This document shows positions 10,794-18,276 of a DNA stretch of 64,000 nt, piece after piece (positions within the stretch are counted from its first letter, which is position 1; each line of letters opens with the position of its first letter). The position numbers and the translations under genes are program-made. The stretch spans positions 62,001 through 126,000 of the forward strand of contig JAGYJW010000015.1 in the NCBI GenBank assembly GCA_018401435.1, in the 5' to 3' direction. The notes under the pieces are model-generated. The model worked only from the letters and a program-made list of their open reading frames with translations, had not been told where the DNA came from and searched no databases. This stretch comes from Deltaproteobacteria bacterium (GTDB lineage Bacteria > Myxococcota_A > UBA796 > UBA2385).

Positions 10794-11065
10794 TCAGCTG
10801 GGGCGGGCCTCGCGCTCCACCACCCGGCGCACCGGGATGCTGCTCACCAGCGCCACCTGGCCTTCACCGCGCTCGAGCTTGAACTCGGTGTCGGTGTCGT
10901 CCACCTCGACATAACGGGCGATCACCGCCAGGATCTCGGCCTTCATCTGCTCGAGTTGCCCGGGGGTGAGGTCCACCTGGTCGTGGATGAGGAGGAACTT
11001 GAGGCGCTGCTTGGCCTCGTCCTTGCTGTGCTTGGGCTTGCTGAAGAAGCGACTGATCAGGTCCT

Positions 11066-11069
<4 letters not shown>
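10794..11069 (-). CDS. minE: Cell division topological specificity factor MinE
   Basis: MinE stimulates MinD ATPase and drives pole-to-pole or patch dynamics of MinCD. Length 91 residues, normal for the family. The N-terminal membrane/MinD-contact region is MKDLISRFFSKPKHSKDEAK followed by RLKFLLIHDQ, the conserved anti-MinCD helix. The topological-specificity domain follows, with LEQMKAEILAVIARYVEVD. Its ATG overlaps the MinD stop (ATGA), so it is translated from the minCDE message. The last residues are basic. Confidence 0.93.
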
Positions 11070-11881
<812 letters not shown>

Positions 11882-11941
11882 GGGCTGGCTCCGTGCCTGT
11901 GCGAGCAACGGTGAGCGGGCCGCGGCCCGCGGGAGGAAGAA

Positions 11942-12991
11942 TCAGCGCCCGCCACCTGGCAGGCGCCCTCGGTAGTCTTCGAGGACGATGGCGCCCTCTT
12001 CGATGTGGGCGATCTCGGGGGAGTAGCTGCGGCCCGCGGGGCGGTCCCGCTGCAGCAAGGACAACAGGCGGGGGGCCTCTGGCTTGCTGCGCTCGGGTGG
12101 GAAGGCGATGCAATCGCCGATGCGCACCTGGTTGGGTCGCAGGTCGAAGCCGATGATGACGGCGCTCTCGTCGCCACGGGCGCCAGCATGGGCCAGGCCC
12201 CGCAGCGAGCCCAGCACGACGATATTGCCGTCGGCCTCGACCTGGGCGCCCGCGTTGACGTCCCCATAGACGATGACGTCGCCGGGGAAGCGCAGGCGCA
12301 CGCCCGAGCGCAAGGTCCGGTGCACCGACAAGGTGCGGGGGCCAGCGGCGGCCTCTTCGGGACGCGGCGCAACAAGGGGGGCCACCGGGGTGGTGGCAGC
12401 AGGAAGCGCTGCTTCATCCTCCGTTTCGGTCGCAGAATCGTCGTTGGCTTTGGGGCCCTCTGCCGGGGCATCGGTGTCGGGCGCGGCATCGGCCGTGGCC
12501 GCGGCATCCGCCGTGGGCGCATCGGAGCTGTCGGCCTGCGGCGCCGGCTCGGCCTCTGCCTCCTGCCCTCGGCCGGAAGCGCGACCAGGGCAGGCGGCAG
12601 GGGCGGCAGCTGCTCCCCGAGCCGGCTCGGCCTCGGGCTCGCGCAGCAGAATGCGCAGCTTCAGCTCTTGCTCGGCGAAGCGGTGCAAGGCGCGGGGGGT
12701 GCAGCTCACCCCGGAGACGGTGATGTCATATTCGTCCCGCAGCAGGTGCACGACCCGGCGCAGATCGAAGAGAGCCAGCTCTCGGCCGCCCAGGTCCAAC
12801 CGCAAGGGCTGACCGTGCAAGTCCTGGCTGGCCGCGTCTGGCTGGTCCAGCAGGGCGCGAAGCTCTGCGCGCAGCAGCTCGAAAGGCGAGTCCGGATCGA
12901 GCACCAGGACGGCGGAGCCGTCGCGATGCCCGATCCGGACCACGGTCGAGGTCGGCGCTGAACTCAGCTCGGGGAGGGCGGACTCGTTCAT
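11942..12991 (-). CDS. minC: Septum site-determining protein MinC with a long acidic linker
   Basis: FtsZ-assembly inhibitor positioned by MinD. 349 residues, longer than the usual 220-270. The N-terminal domain covers residues 1-105 (DSPFELLRAELRALLDQPDA), the C-terminal beta-helix domain runs from about residue 210 (SGVRLRFPGDVIVYGDVNAG, GNIVVLGSLRGLAHAG). Between them lies a roughly 90-residue linker almost entirely of Ala, Glu, Asp, Pro and Thr, which accounts for the extra length. Start at the ATG at 12991. A promoter-like TTGACG-N17-TCAAAT sits about 220 bases upstream, and the leader carries three short hairpins. Confidence 0.9.
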   Translation of the reverse strand: MNESALPELSSAPTSTVVRIGHRDGSAVLVLDPDSPFELLRAELRALLDQPDAASQDLHGQPLRLDLGGRELALFDLRRVVHLLRDEYDITVSGVSCTPRALHRFAEQELKLRILLREPEAEPARGAAAAPAACPGRASGRGQEAEAEPAPQADSSDAPTADAAATADAAPDTDAPAEGPKANDDSATETEDEAALPAATTPVAPLVAPRPEEAAAGPRTLSVHRTLRSGVRLRFPGDVIVYGDVNAGAQVEADGNIVVLGSLRGLAHAGARGDESAVIIGFDLRPNQVRIGDCIAFPPERSKPEAPRLLSLLQRDRPAGRSYSPEIAHIEEGAIVLEDYRGRLPGGGR

Positions 12992-13020
12992 CGGTGGGCA
13001 GAGGAGGCGGGAGGGGTGCC

Positions 13021-13069
13021 GTCCCAAGGGACGGTGGTCCGGGAGGACCAGGGGTCTCGGGGAGAGACC
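13021..13069. repeat. Three consecutive short inverted repeats in the minC leader
   Basis: Perfect stems occur at 13021-13032 (GTCCC/GGGAC), 13036-13049 (GGTCC/GGACC) and 13053-13069 (GGTCTC/GAGACC). They lie 30-78 bases upstream of the minC start, between the start and the predicted promoter. They could structure the mRNA leader or be protein-binding sites. Confidence 0.45.
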
Positions 13070-13206
13070 GGGAGGGGTCAGGCTGCGGCGAGCGCCGCGG
13101 GGGAGAGCGAGGCGGGAGAGTCCACCGGGCCGCGCTGGGGTGCAGGGCGTCGGCGTTGAGAGAGGGCTGAGGTCTCTCGTGCGGTGTCGGGGAACACCGC
13201 AAGACC

Positions 13207-13235
13207 ATTTGAACCGATGTCTATTGCTGCGTCAA
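13207..13235 (-). promoter_or_regulatory. Sigma-70-like promoter for minCDE
   Basis: On the minus strand the -35 is TTGACG (13235-13230), the spacer 17 bases and the -10 TCAAAT (13212-13207). It is the best promoter match in the 321-base gap between minC (start 12991) and the glutaredoxin gene. That gap holds no other gene-like open frame. Local A+T is higher than the surroundings. Expected transcription start near 13200. Confidence 0.5.
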
Positions 13236-13312
13236 GAGCAATGCTGAGAAAACGCATACGCATCGCCCGACGCGGGCCCCAGTGGAACGGCTGCTGCGGA
13301 CGGGCCGCAGCC

Positions 13313-13573
13313 TCAGCCCAAGAGCAGCGGGTCCAAGCCGCCCCGGGCGTCCAAGGCCCGCAGGTCGTCATAGCCGCCGACATGGGTGTCGCCGATCCAG
13401 ATCTGGGGGACCGTGCGCTTGCCGCCGGCCCGCTGCATCAGGTCCAGGCGGGCCGCGTGATCGCCCGACAGGTCGATCTCCTGGACCGCGACCTTCTTGA
13501 CCTCGCGCAAGAAGCGGGCCGCAGCGACGCAGTAGGGGCAGATGCCGGCCTTGTACAGGGTGATCTGGGGCAT
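13313..13573 (-). CDS. Glutaredoxin (Grx3/GrxC type)
   Basis: Small glutathione-dependent thiol-disulfide oxidoreductase of 86 residues. The dithiol active site is CPYC (Cys12, Cys15) in MPQITLYKAGICPYC; the cis-proline element is RTVPQIWIGDTHVGG, followed by the GGYDDLRALDA glutathione-contact segment. This is the usual size and layout of GrxC. Start at the ATG at 13573, giving the standard N-terminus. It lies 51 bases downstream of the kinase-like gene on the same strand and could be co-transcribed with it. Confidence 0.92.
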   Translation of the reverse strand: MPQITLYKAGICPYCVAAARFLREVKKVAVQEIDLSGDHAARLDLMQRAGGKRTVPQIWIGDTHVGGYDDLRALDARGGLDPLLLG

Positions 13574-13624
13574 GCGGCCTCCGGGGAGCCCCGGACCTAT
13601 CTCAATGGCCGCCCCGCGCACCCT

Positions 13625-14572
13625 TCAGGCGGCGGACTCCAGGGACCGACGGGCCAGCGCCAGCAGGGGGGCATCCGCGGTGGCCAGGCCATAGCGCAGC
13701 AGGTTCAAGCCGTAGTGCAGGGCGCGAAAGCGCGCCCGGGCGAGGTCTTCGGGGGCGGGGACACCCCAGGCCGCAAAGAAGTCGGGCCGGGCCGCGGCGG
13801 GCAACAGGGTCCAGGCCAGGCTGAGGTCGCAGGCCGGGTCCCCCGCGTGCACATCGCCCCAATCGATGATGCCGGCCAGGCGACCCCGCCGGTAGATGAG
13901 GTGGCGCGGGTAGAGGTCTCCATGACACCAGCGGGCGCCCCCGGTCCAGGCCGGCGCCGCGCCCAGCGTCTTCAGGCTGCCCGCCAGGCGGTCGGCCTGG
14001 GTCGAGGACAGCGCGCCATCATGCTGCAGCGCAGCAAGCAGCGAGAGCAGACGCGGCAGGCGGGTCCCCTGATCCGCCCGTCCGATGCCATCGGCGGGGG
14101 GCCCTTCTGGACCCGCCAGGTCCGGGGGCAGGCGGTGCAGGCAGCCCAGGGCCTCGCCCAGGGCCGGGGCCGATGCTCCCCGTTGACGGGGGGACAGGGT
14201 CAAGTCGCAGCCGGTGACCCCGACAAGCACGCGGTAGCCGGCGAAGGTCCAGGGCCAGCGGGGCTCCGGGCCCTCGCCGGCCCGCTCCACCCGCTCGGGC
14301 ACGGGGCGCCAGTGGTGGGCCCCGGCCAGGGCGGCAAGCAGCGCGACCCTGCTCGATGAGGGGGTTTTGCGGCGCACGCTGGGAAAGCGGAAGGCCCAGC
14401 CGCCGGAGAAGAGCCAGACGATGCTGTCCCAGCCCCGACCGAGCAGCCGCGGGGGCACGAGAGCCAGCCGGGCCAGCGGGCGGCAACCAGCTCTGAGCAC
14501 CCGCTGCGTCGAGGCTGCGGTCCGTGGTCCAGGCGCGTCGAATCGGGGCTCAAGACGCGGATTTTCCGCCAC
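13625..14572 (-). CDS. Aminoglycoside/choline kinase-like phosphotransferase (APH family)
   Basis: Protein kinase-like small-molecule phosphotransferase, about 315 residues. The N-lobe contains LLGRGWDSIVWL, the glycine loop of APH enzymes. The catalytic loop reads WCHGDLYPRHLI (HGDxxxxN-like, with His where Asn is usual) and the metal-binding segment is IIDWGDVHAGDPACDLS. The substrate is unknown; such chromosomal members often phosphorylate sugars, amino alcohols or macrolides and need not confer resistance. The start is uncertain: the GTG at 14572 is proposed because the frame becomes protein-like there, overlapping the restored phaR end by 23 bases. A TTG at 14553 in another frame followed by an indel is an alternative. 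Confidence 0.7.
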   Translation of the reverse strand: MAENPRLEPRFDAPGPRTAASTQRVLRAGCRPLARLALVPPRLLGRGWDSIVWLFSGGWAFRFPSVRRKTPSSSRVALLAALAGAHHWRPVPERVERAGEGPEPRWPWTFAGYRVLVGVTGCDLTLSPRQRGASAPALGEALGCLHRLPPDLAGPEGPPADGIGRADQGTRLPRLLSLLAALQHDGALSSTQADRLAGSLKTLGAAPAWTGGARWCHGDLYPRHLIYRRGRLAGIIDWGDVHAGDPACDLSLAWTLLPAAARPDFFAAWGVPAPEDLARARFRALHYGLNLLRYGLATADAPLLALARRSLESAA

Positions 14573-15072
14573 CCAGCCTGGCTTCCAGCGCGGCCGCGCC
14601 GCTGGCGTGCGTCCAGCTCGGGATCCGCGGCGTCGGCGGCGGGCCTGGCGGCGGCCTGCCATTACAGGGTTCGTGCACCACCGGCGGACCTCGTTCGGCT
14701 GTGAGGCTGGCGCAGCCGGCGGGCGGACGGGCGGCGGGTCCCGACGCATCCAGCCTCCAGCTGGTTGAGCTGGACGTCGAGCAGCTCCATGCCGGTGGCC
14801 ACCTGCCCCGACAGCGCCTTCTGCCAGGGGGCGTGGCCGCAAAAGCGGATCATGCGGTGCAGCAGGCCCACGGGAAAGAGCTGGCCGCCACCCTCCTGCT
14901 CGATGAGGATCTGCATCAGAACAGCCTTGCTGAGGTCCTCACCCGACTGCGCGTCCAGCACCTGGAGCTGTTCGCCGCTGGCGACGAGGGCCGCCAGATC
15001 CTCGAGGTTCACATAGGCCGAGGCGCTGGTATCGTAGAGGCGCCGGTTGCTGTACTTCTTGATGATCCGCAT
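14550..15072 (-). CDS. phaR: Polyhydroxyalkanoate synthesis repressor PhaR, probable frameshift in the C-terminal part
   Basis: DNA- and PHA-binding repressor that controls phasin and its own expression. The N-terminal domain is diagnostic: MRIIKKYSNRRLYDTSASAY, followed by VNLEDLAALVASGE and ILIEQEGGGQLFPVGLLHRM. In the starting frame the protein runs into Arg-rich sequence after VQLNQLEAG (about base 14755) and stops at 14662. In the neighbouring frame the sequence continues with normal composition to a stop at 14550, ending ALEARLGGGKSAS, giving about 173 residues, close to family size. I infer one indel near 14755. It is divergent from the phasin gene, with two operator-like palindromes between them. 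Confidence 0.8.
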
Positions 15073-15144
15073 CTTGCGCCGATCCTCGCAGGGGGGGGGA
15101 CCCCGAGGGAGCCCGGGTGTTCCGACCTAACCGGATCGCCATTG

Positions 15145-15155
15145 CTGCATCGCAG
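15145..15155. promoter_or_regulatory. PhaR operator candidate 1, CTGC-ATC-GCAG
   Basis: Perfect palindrome of the CTGC-N3-GCAG form reported for alphaproteobacterial PhaR proteins (recalled from literature). It lies in the 172-base phaR/phasin intergenic region, 20 bases upstream of the predicted phasin -35 box. Confidence 0.55.
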
Positions 15156-15164
15156 AAAATCCGC

Positions 15165-15193
15165 TTGCCGCACTGCGGCATGGCGGGTACAAG
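15165..15193 (+). promoter_or_regulatory. Promoter of the phasin-phaE-phaC operon
   Basis: -35 TTGCCG (15165-15170), 17-base spacer, -10 TACAAG (15188-15193). The expected transcript start near 15200 gives a leader of about 45 bases before the phasin ATG at 15245, with GGAG at -9. The spacer is occupied by palindrome 2, so a bound repressor would block RNA polymerase. Confidence 0.5.
15166..15180. promoter_or_regulatory. PhaR operator candidate 2, TGCCGC-ACT-GCGGCA
   Basis: Perfect 6-3-6 palindrome whose outer TGC...GCA ends and N3 centre match the form of candidate 1. The two centres are 23 bases apart, about two helical turns, which would put two bound repressors on the same face. It overlaps the -35 box and spacer of the phasin promoter. 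Confidence 0.5.
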
Positions 15194-15244
15194 ACAGGGG
15201 CCGGTGGAAAGCCCCGCCGATCCCTCAGCCAACCTGGAGCCTCC

Positions 15245-15529
15245 ATGACCGCCATGCCCTCCTTCGCCAACCTGATGCCCGCCACCTTCCAGAAGACCCT
15301 GCGCGACCAGGCCCAGCAGGCCCTCGACACCCAGCGCAAGGTGGGCGAATGGCAGCTCGCCCAGGCCCGCAAGGCCCAGCAGATCAGCCGCGACAACGGC
15401 GCCCTGCTCTTCGACATGGGCGTCAAGAACGCCGAGCTCGCCACCCAGGCCCTGCTCGACGCCCAGCAGCAGCTGCTGGCCGCCTTCGCCCCCGCCACGG
15501 CCGCTGATGACGCTGCCCCCCAGGCCTGA
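15245..15529 (+). CDS. Small phasin-like PHA-granule protein
   Basis: 94 residues, almost entirely amphipathic helix rich in Ala and Gln (TLRDQAQQALDTQRKVGEWQ, ALLDAQQQLLAAFAPA), without signal peptide or membrane span. This fits a phasin, the amphiphilic coat protein of polyhydroxyalkanoate granules. The context supports it: divergent from PhaR, the classical phasin repressor, and upstream of PhaE- and PhaC-like genes. GGAG precedes the ATG. Sequence identity to known phasins is not obvious by eye, so the call rests on composition, size and position. Confidence 0.6.
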   Translation: MTAMPSFANLMPATFQKTLRDQAQQALDTQRKVGEWQLAQARKAQQISRDNGALLFDMGVKNAELATQALLDAQQQLLAAFAPATAADDAAPQA

Positions 15530-15582
15530 TCCAGTCCTTCGAGGGGGGCCCGCCGGCCCTCCGCACCCTTGATGGAGCCTCG

Positions 15583-16101
15583 ATGTCCACGCCCCTCAAC
15601 ACCGACGACTTCAAGCGTTTCACCGATCAGGCCTACTCCCAATGGGAACAGGCAATGACCGGCTGGTGGGACCAGATCCTCGATTCGCCGGACTTCCTCG
15701 GCGCCAGCGGCAAGGGCCTCTCTGCCATGGCCCGGGCGCGCAAGGACTACGAGGCACAGGTGGACCAGCAGCTCACCCGCATGCACCTGCCCACGCGCAC
15801 CGACCTCACGCGGCTGGCTCGCATCGCCACCCTGCTCGAAGATCGCTTGCTGCAGATGGAAGACACGGTGCTGGAGCTCAAAGACCTGCTGCAGGACCGG
15901 CAGCAGGCCATGCAGCGGATGGAAAAGGAGGTCGTGCAGGCTCGGGTCGAGGCCGCAGAGGCCCGGATCGAGCTGCGCGAACACCTTGCTGCGTTGCAGC
16001 AGCGCCTGGCCACCTTGGAGTCTGCGGGCAACGTCTCTCCCCCGGCCAGCCCTGGCGCTGCTGCCAGCCGCCGCGGCCGCAAGCCCGGCCAGGAGGGCTG
16101 A
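15583..16101 (+). CDS. phaE: PhaE-like subunit of class III PHA synthase
   Basis: 172 residues, mostly helical. The central segment MHLPTRTDLTRLARIATLLE matches the conserved NMPTRSD-type region of PhaE that contacts PhaC, and is followed by a heptad-rich coiled coil to about residue 150 and a basic tail (RRGRKPGQEG). Class III synthases consist of a PhaC of about 40 kDa plus PhaE, which fits the two synthase genes immediately downstream. It is shorter than many PhaE proteins (300+ residues), lacking most of the N-terminal part. It starts 53 bases after the phasin stop and ends 3 bases before phaC. Confidence 0.65.
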   Translation: MSTPLNTDDFKRFTDQAYSQWEQAMTGWWDQILDSPDFLGASGKGLSAMARARKDYEAQVDQQLTRMHLPTRTDLTRLARIATLLEDRLLQMEDTVLELKDLLQDRQQAMQRMEKEVVQARVEAAEARIELREHLAALQQRLATLESAGNVSPPASPGAAASRRGRKPGQEG

Positions 16102-16104
16102 GCC

Positions 16105-17157
16105 ATGGTCACCGACAACTTGGAACGGGGACTGCAGATCGCGCAGTGGTGGGCCAACCACCCGGTGGACCGCGCCCGCACCGGCCAGACCCCCAATGTG
16201 GTCATCTTCCGCCAGAACAAGGCCTGCGTGCGCTTCTTTGCGCCTGACCCCGCGGTTGGGGCGCGCCACCGCGCCCTGTTCATCTCGATGCCGCTGATCA
16301 ACACCTGGACCATCTTCGACCTGCTTCCGGGCCTGTCGGTGCTGGAGGCCCTGCGGCGGCGGGGCGTGCCGGTCTACCTGCTGGACTGGGGGCGCCCCGG
16401 CCCCGAAGACAAAGACCAGACCCTCGGCGACATCATCGACGGCATCCTCGCCCGCTCCTTGCGGCGGGCGCACCGCCACGCGGTCTCGATGGGCTTCGCG
16501 GTGCCGGGCGAGGGCCTGGACGCCCTGGGCTACTGCGTGGGCGGCAGCTTCTTGAGCATCTGCCTGTCGCGCCACCCGGGCCTGGCCCGGCGCATGGCCC
16601 TGCTCGCCGCCCCCATCGACTTCCACGCCTCAGAACGCCTGAGCACCTGGGCCAGCCCCGACACCTTCCCGCTGGACGACATCATCGACAACTTCGGGAA
16701 CTTCCCCAAGGACCTGATGAAGGGCAGCTTCGCCTTGTTGCGTCCCACCGGCTCTGTGGGCAAATACAAGAGCCTGTGGGACCGCTGGGACAGCGCGGAC
16801 TTCCCCACCACCTGGGCTGCCCTCGAGCAGTGGAATGAAGACAATGTGGACTTTCCCGGAGAGGCCTACCGCGAGTATGTGCGGCGCTGCTACTTCGACA
16901 ACGCGCTCATCACCGGGGGCTGGGTCCTGAACGGGCGCCCCGTGGACCTGTCCCAAGGCACCATCCCCGCCCTGGCCCTGGCGGCCGACGGCGACCACAT
17001 CTGCCCGCCCGCCGCAGCCTTCGGCCTGGAGCGGGCCTGGGGTGGGCCGGTGCAGACCCGCATGCTGCGGGGGGGCCATGTGGGCGTCTGCGTGCGCCCC
17101 ACCCACAAGTCGGGCGGCCTGGCCGACGCCCTCCTCGATTGGATCTCCGCACCATGA
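16105..17157 (+). CDS. phaC: Class III polyhydroxyalkanoate synthase subunit PhaC (first copy)
   Basis: Polymerises (R)-3-hydroxyacyl-CoA into PHA at the granule surface. 350 residues, class III size. The lipase-like box is GYCVGG with nucleophile Cys144; the other triad members are Asp297 in DGDHICPP and His325 in GGHVGVCV. The VYLLDWGRPGPEDKDQTL and WNEDNVDFPGEAYREYVRRC segments are diagnostic of PhaC. It lies 3 bases after the PhaE-like gene and its stop overlaps the next synthase start (ATGA), so both synthases should be made in similar amounts. Confidence 0.9.
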   Translation: MVTDNLERGLQIAQWWANHPVDRARTGQTPNVVIFRQNKACVRFFAPDPAVGARHRALFISMPLINTWTIFDLLPGLSVLEALRRRGVPVYLLDWGRPGPEDKDQTLGDIIDGILARSLRRAHRHAVSMGFAVPGEGLDALGYCVGGSFLSICLSRHPGLARRMALLAAPIDFHASERLSTWASPDTFPLDDIIDNFGNFPKDLMKGSFALLRPTGSVGKYKSLWDRWDSADFPTTWAALEQWNEDNVDFPGEAYREYVRRCYFDNALITGGWVLNGRPVDLSQGTIPALALAADGDHICPPAAAFGLERAWGGPVQTRMLRGGHVGVCVRPTHKSGGLADALLDWISAP

Positions 17158-18233
17158 CCCCGGGCCTGCCCGACCCCCTGGCCGCCTTGCGCCCCTTCGT
17201 CGAAGGGGTCGGGGGCCTGGACCAGACCGACCGCGTGCGCCGCGGCATGCTGCTGCTGGCCACGGCGCCTCGGCCGCCGGTGGGCCTGACGCCGCACCAG
17301 GTGGTGCATCGGCAGAACAAGCTGGTGCTGCGCTACTACGCGCCGGCCGGTGTGCCTTGCGGGCCGCCGGTGGTGGTCGTGCCCTCCATGATCAACAGGG
17401 CCAGCATCTGCGACCTGGAGCCCGACCGCTCCCTGGTGGGGGGCCTCGCCGCCCTCGGCCACGCGGTCTACCTGGTGGATTGGGGAGAGCCGGGGGAGGA
17501 AGACGCCGGGCAGACGGTGGCCGACACCGTGCTGTCCTTGCTGCACCGCGCCGTCGACCGCGCCTGCAGACACGCCGGCAGCCGCCAGGCCTTCCTGCTG
17601 GGCTATTGCCAGGGCGGCACGCTGGCGGCCATATACACGGCCCTTCGGGCTCAGCGGGTGGCGGGGCTGGCCTGCTTCAACGCGCCGGTCTCCTTTGCCC
17701 AGGCCGGCCGCTTCCGCCGCTTCGTGGCCCCCGAACACCTCGACGTCGCCACCGCCTTCCCCGCCGACCGCCTGGTGACGGTCGACCTCATGAAGATCGC
17801 CTTCAAGCTGCTCGATCCCATGGGCGTGTGGCAGAAGTATATCGCCCTGGACCAGGTGGCCGACCAGCCCAAGGCCCTGCGACGCAGCCTGGCCCGCGAG
17901 CGGTGGCTGGAAGAGAACGTTCCCCTGCCCGGCGCTTTCGCTCAGGAGTTCATCGCCCGCACCTACCAGGACGACGCCCTGATGACGGGCGGCTGGATGC
18001 TCGCGGGCGAAGCGGTCGACCTGGCCCAGATCCGCTGCCCGGTGCTCACCGTCGCCGCCGAACGGGACTTTATCGCGCCCGCCGCCGCGGTCCTGCCGCT
18101 GGCCGACCGCGTGTCCAGTGACGACATCACCGCCGAGGTCCTGCCCACCGGGCATATCGGCATCGTGGTGGGCAGCTATGGCCCCCGCTGCTTCTACCCC
18201 TACCTTGACCGCTGGTTCCGCTCCCGGGCCTGA
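17154..18233 (+). CDS. Second PHA synthase PhaC paralogue
   Basis: 359 residues, class III-like. It has its own complete triad: Cys152 in GYCQGG, Asp305 in ERDFIAP and His334 in TGHIGIVVG, so it is not an inactive subunit by this criterion. The VYLVDWGEPGEEDAGQTV segment is the counterpart of that in the first copy, but the two proteins differ over most of their length, so this is an old duplication or separate acquisition rather than a recent tandem copy. The start at 17154 overlaps the upstream stop by ATGA. It may form a mixed synthase with the first copy and PhaE, or have a different monomer preference. Confidence 0.88.
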   Translation: MTPGLPDPLAALRPFVEGVGGLDQTDRVRRGMLLLATAPRPPVGLTPHQVVHRQNKLVLRYYAPAGVPCGPPVVVVPSMINRASICDLEPDRSLVGGLAALGHAVYLVDWGEPGEEDAGQTVADTVLSLLHRAVDRACRHAGSRQAFLLGYCQGGTLAAIYTALRAQRVAGLACFNAPVSFAQAGRFRRFVAPEHLDVATAFPADRLVTVDLMKIAFKLLDPMGVWQKYIALDQVADQPKALRRSLARERWLEENVPLPGAFAQEFIARTYQDDALMTGGWMLAGEAVDLAQIRCPVLTVAAERDFIAPAAAVLPLADRVSSDDITAEVLPTGHIGIVVGSYGPRCFYPYLDRWFRSRA

Positions 18234-18276
18234 TCGGCCCGAAGGCCCCCTCCCCTCCCCCAAGCCCTGCCCCACC

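Noticed and set aside
13200..13222. GGTTCAAAT on the minus strand, like a tRNA T-loop
   Set aside because: The flanking bases do not pair as a T-stem and no acceptor or anticodon arms are found; it is better explained as the -10 region of the minC promoter.
13625..14572. Antibiotic-resistance gene
   Set aside because: The APH fold is clear, but there is no mobile element nearby, the catalytic loop is atypical, and chromosomal APH-like kinases commonly act on metabolites.
16105..18233. The two PHA synthases as a recent tandem duplication
   Set aside because: They share only the catalytic motifs and a few segments; most of the length differs, so a recent copy or assembly duplication is excluded.
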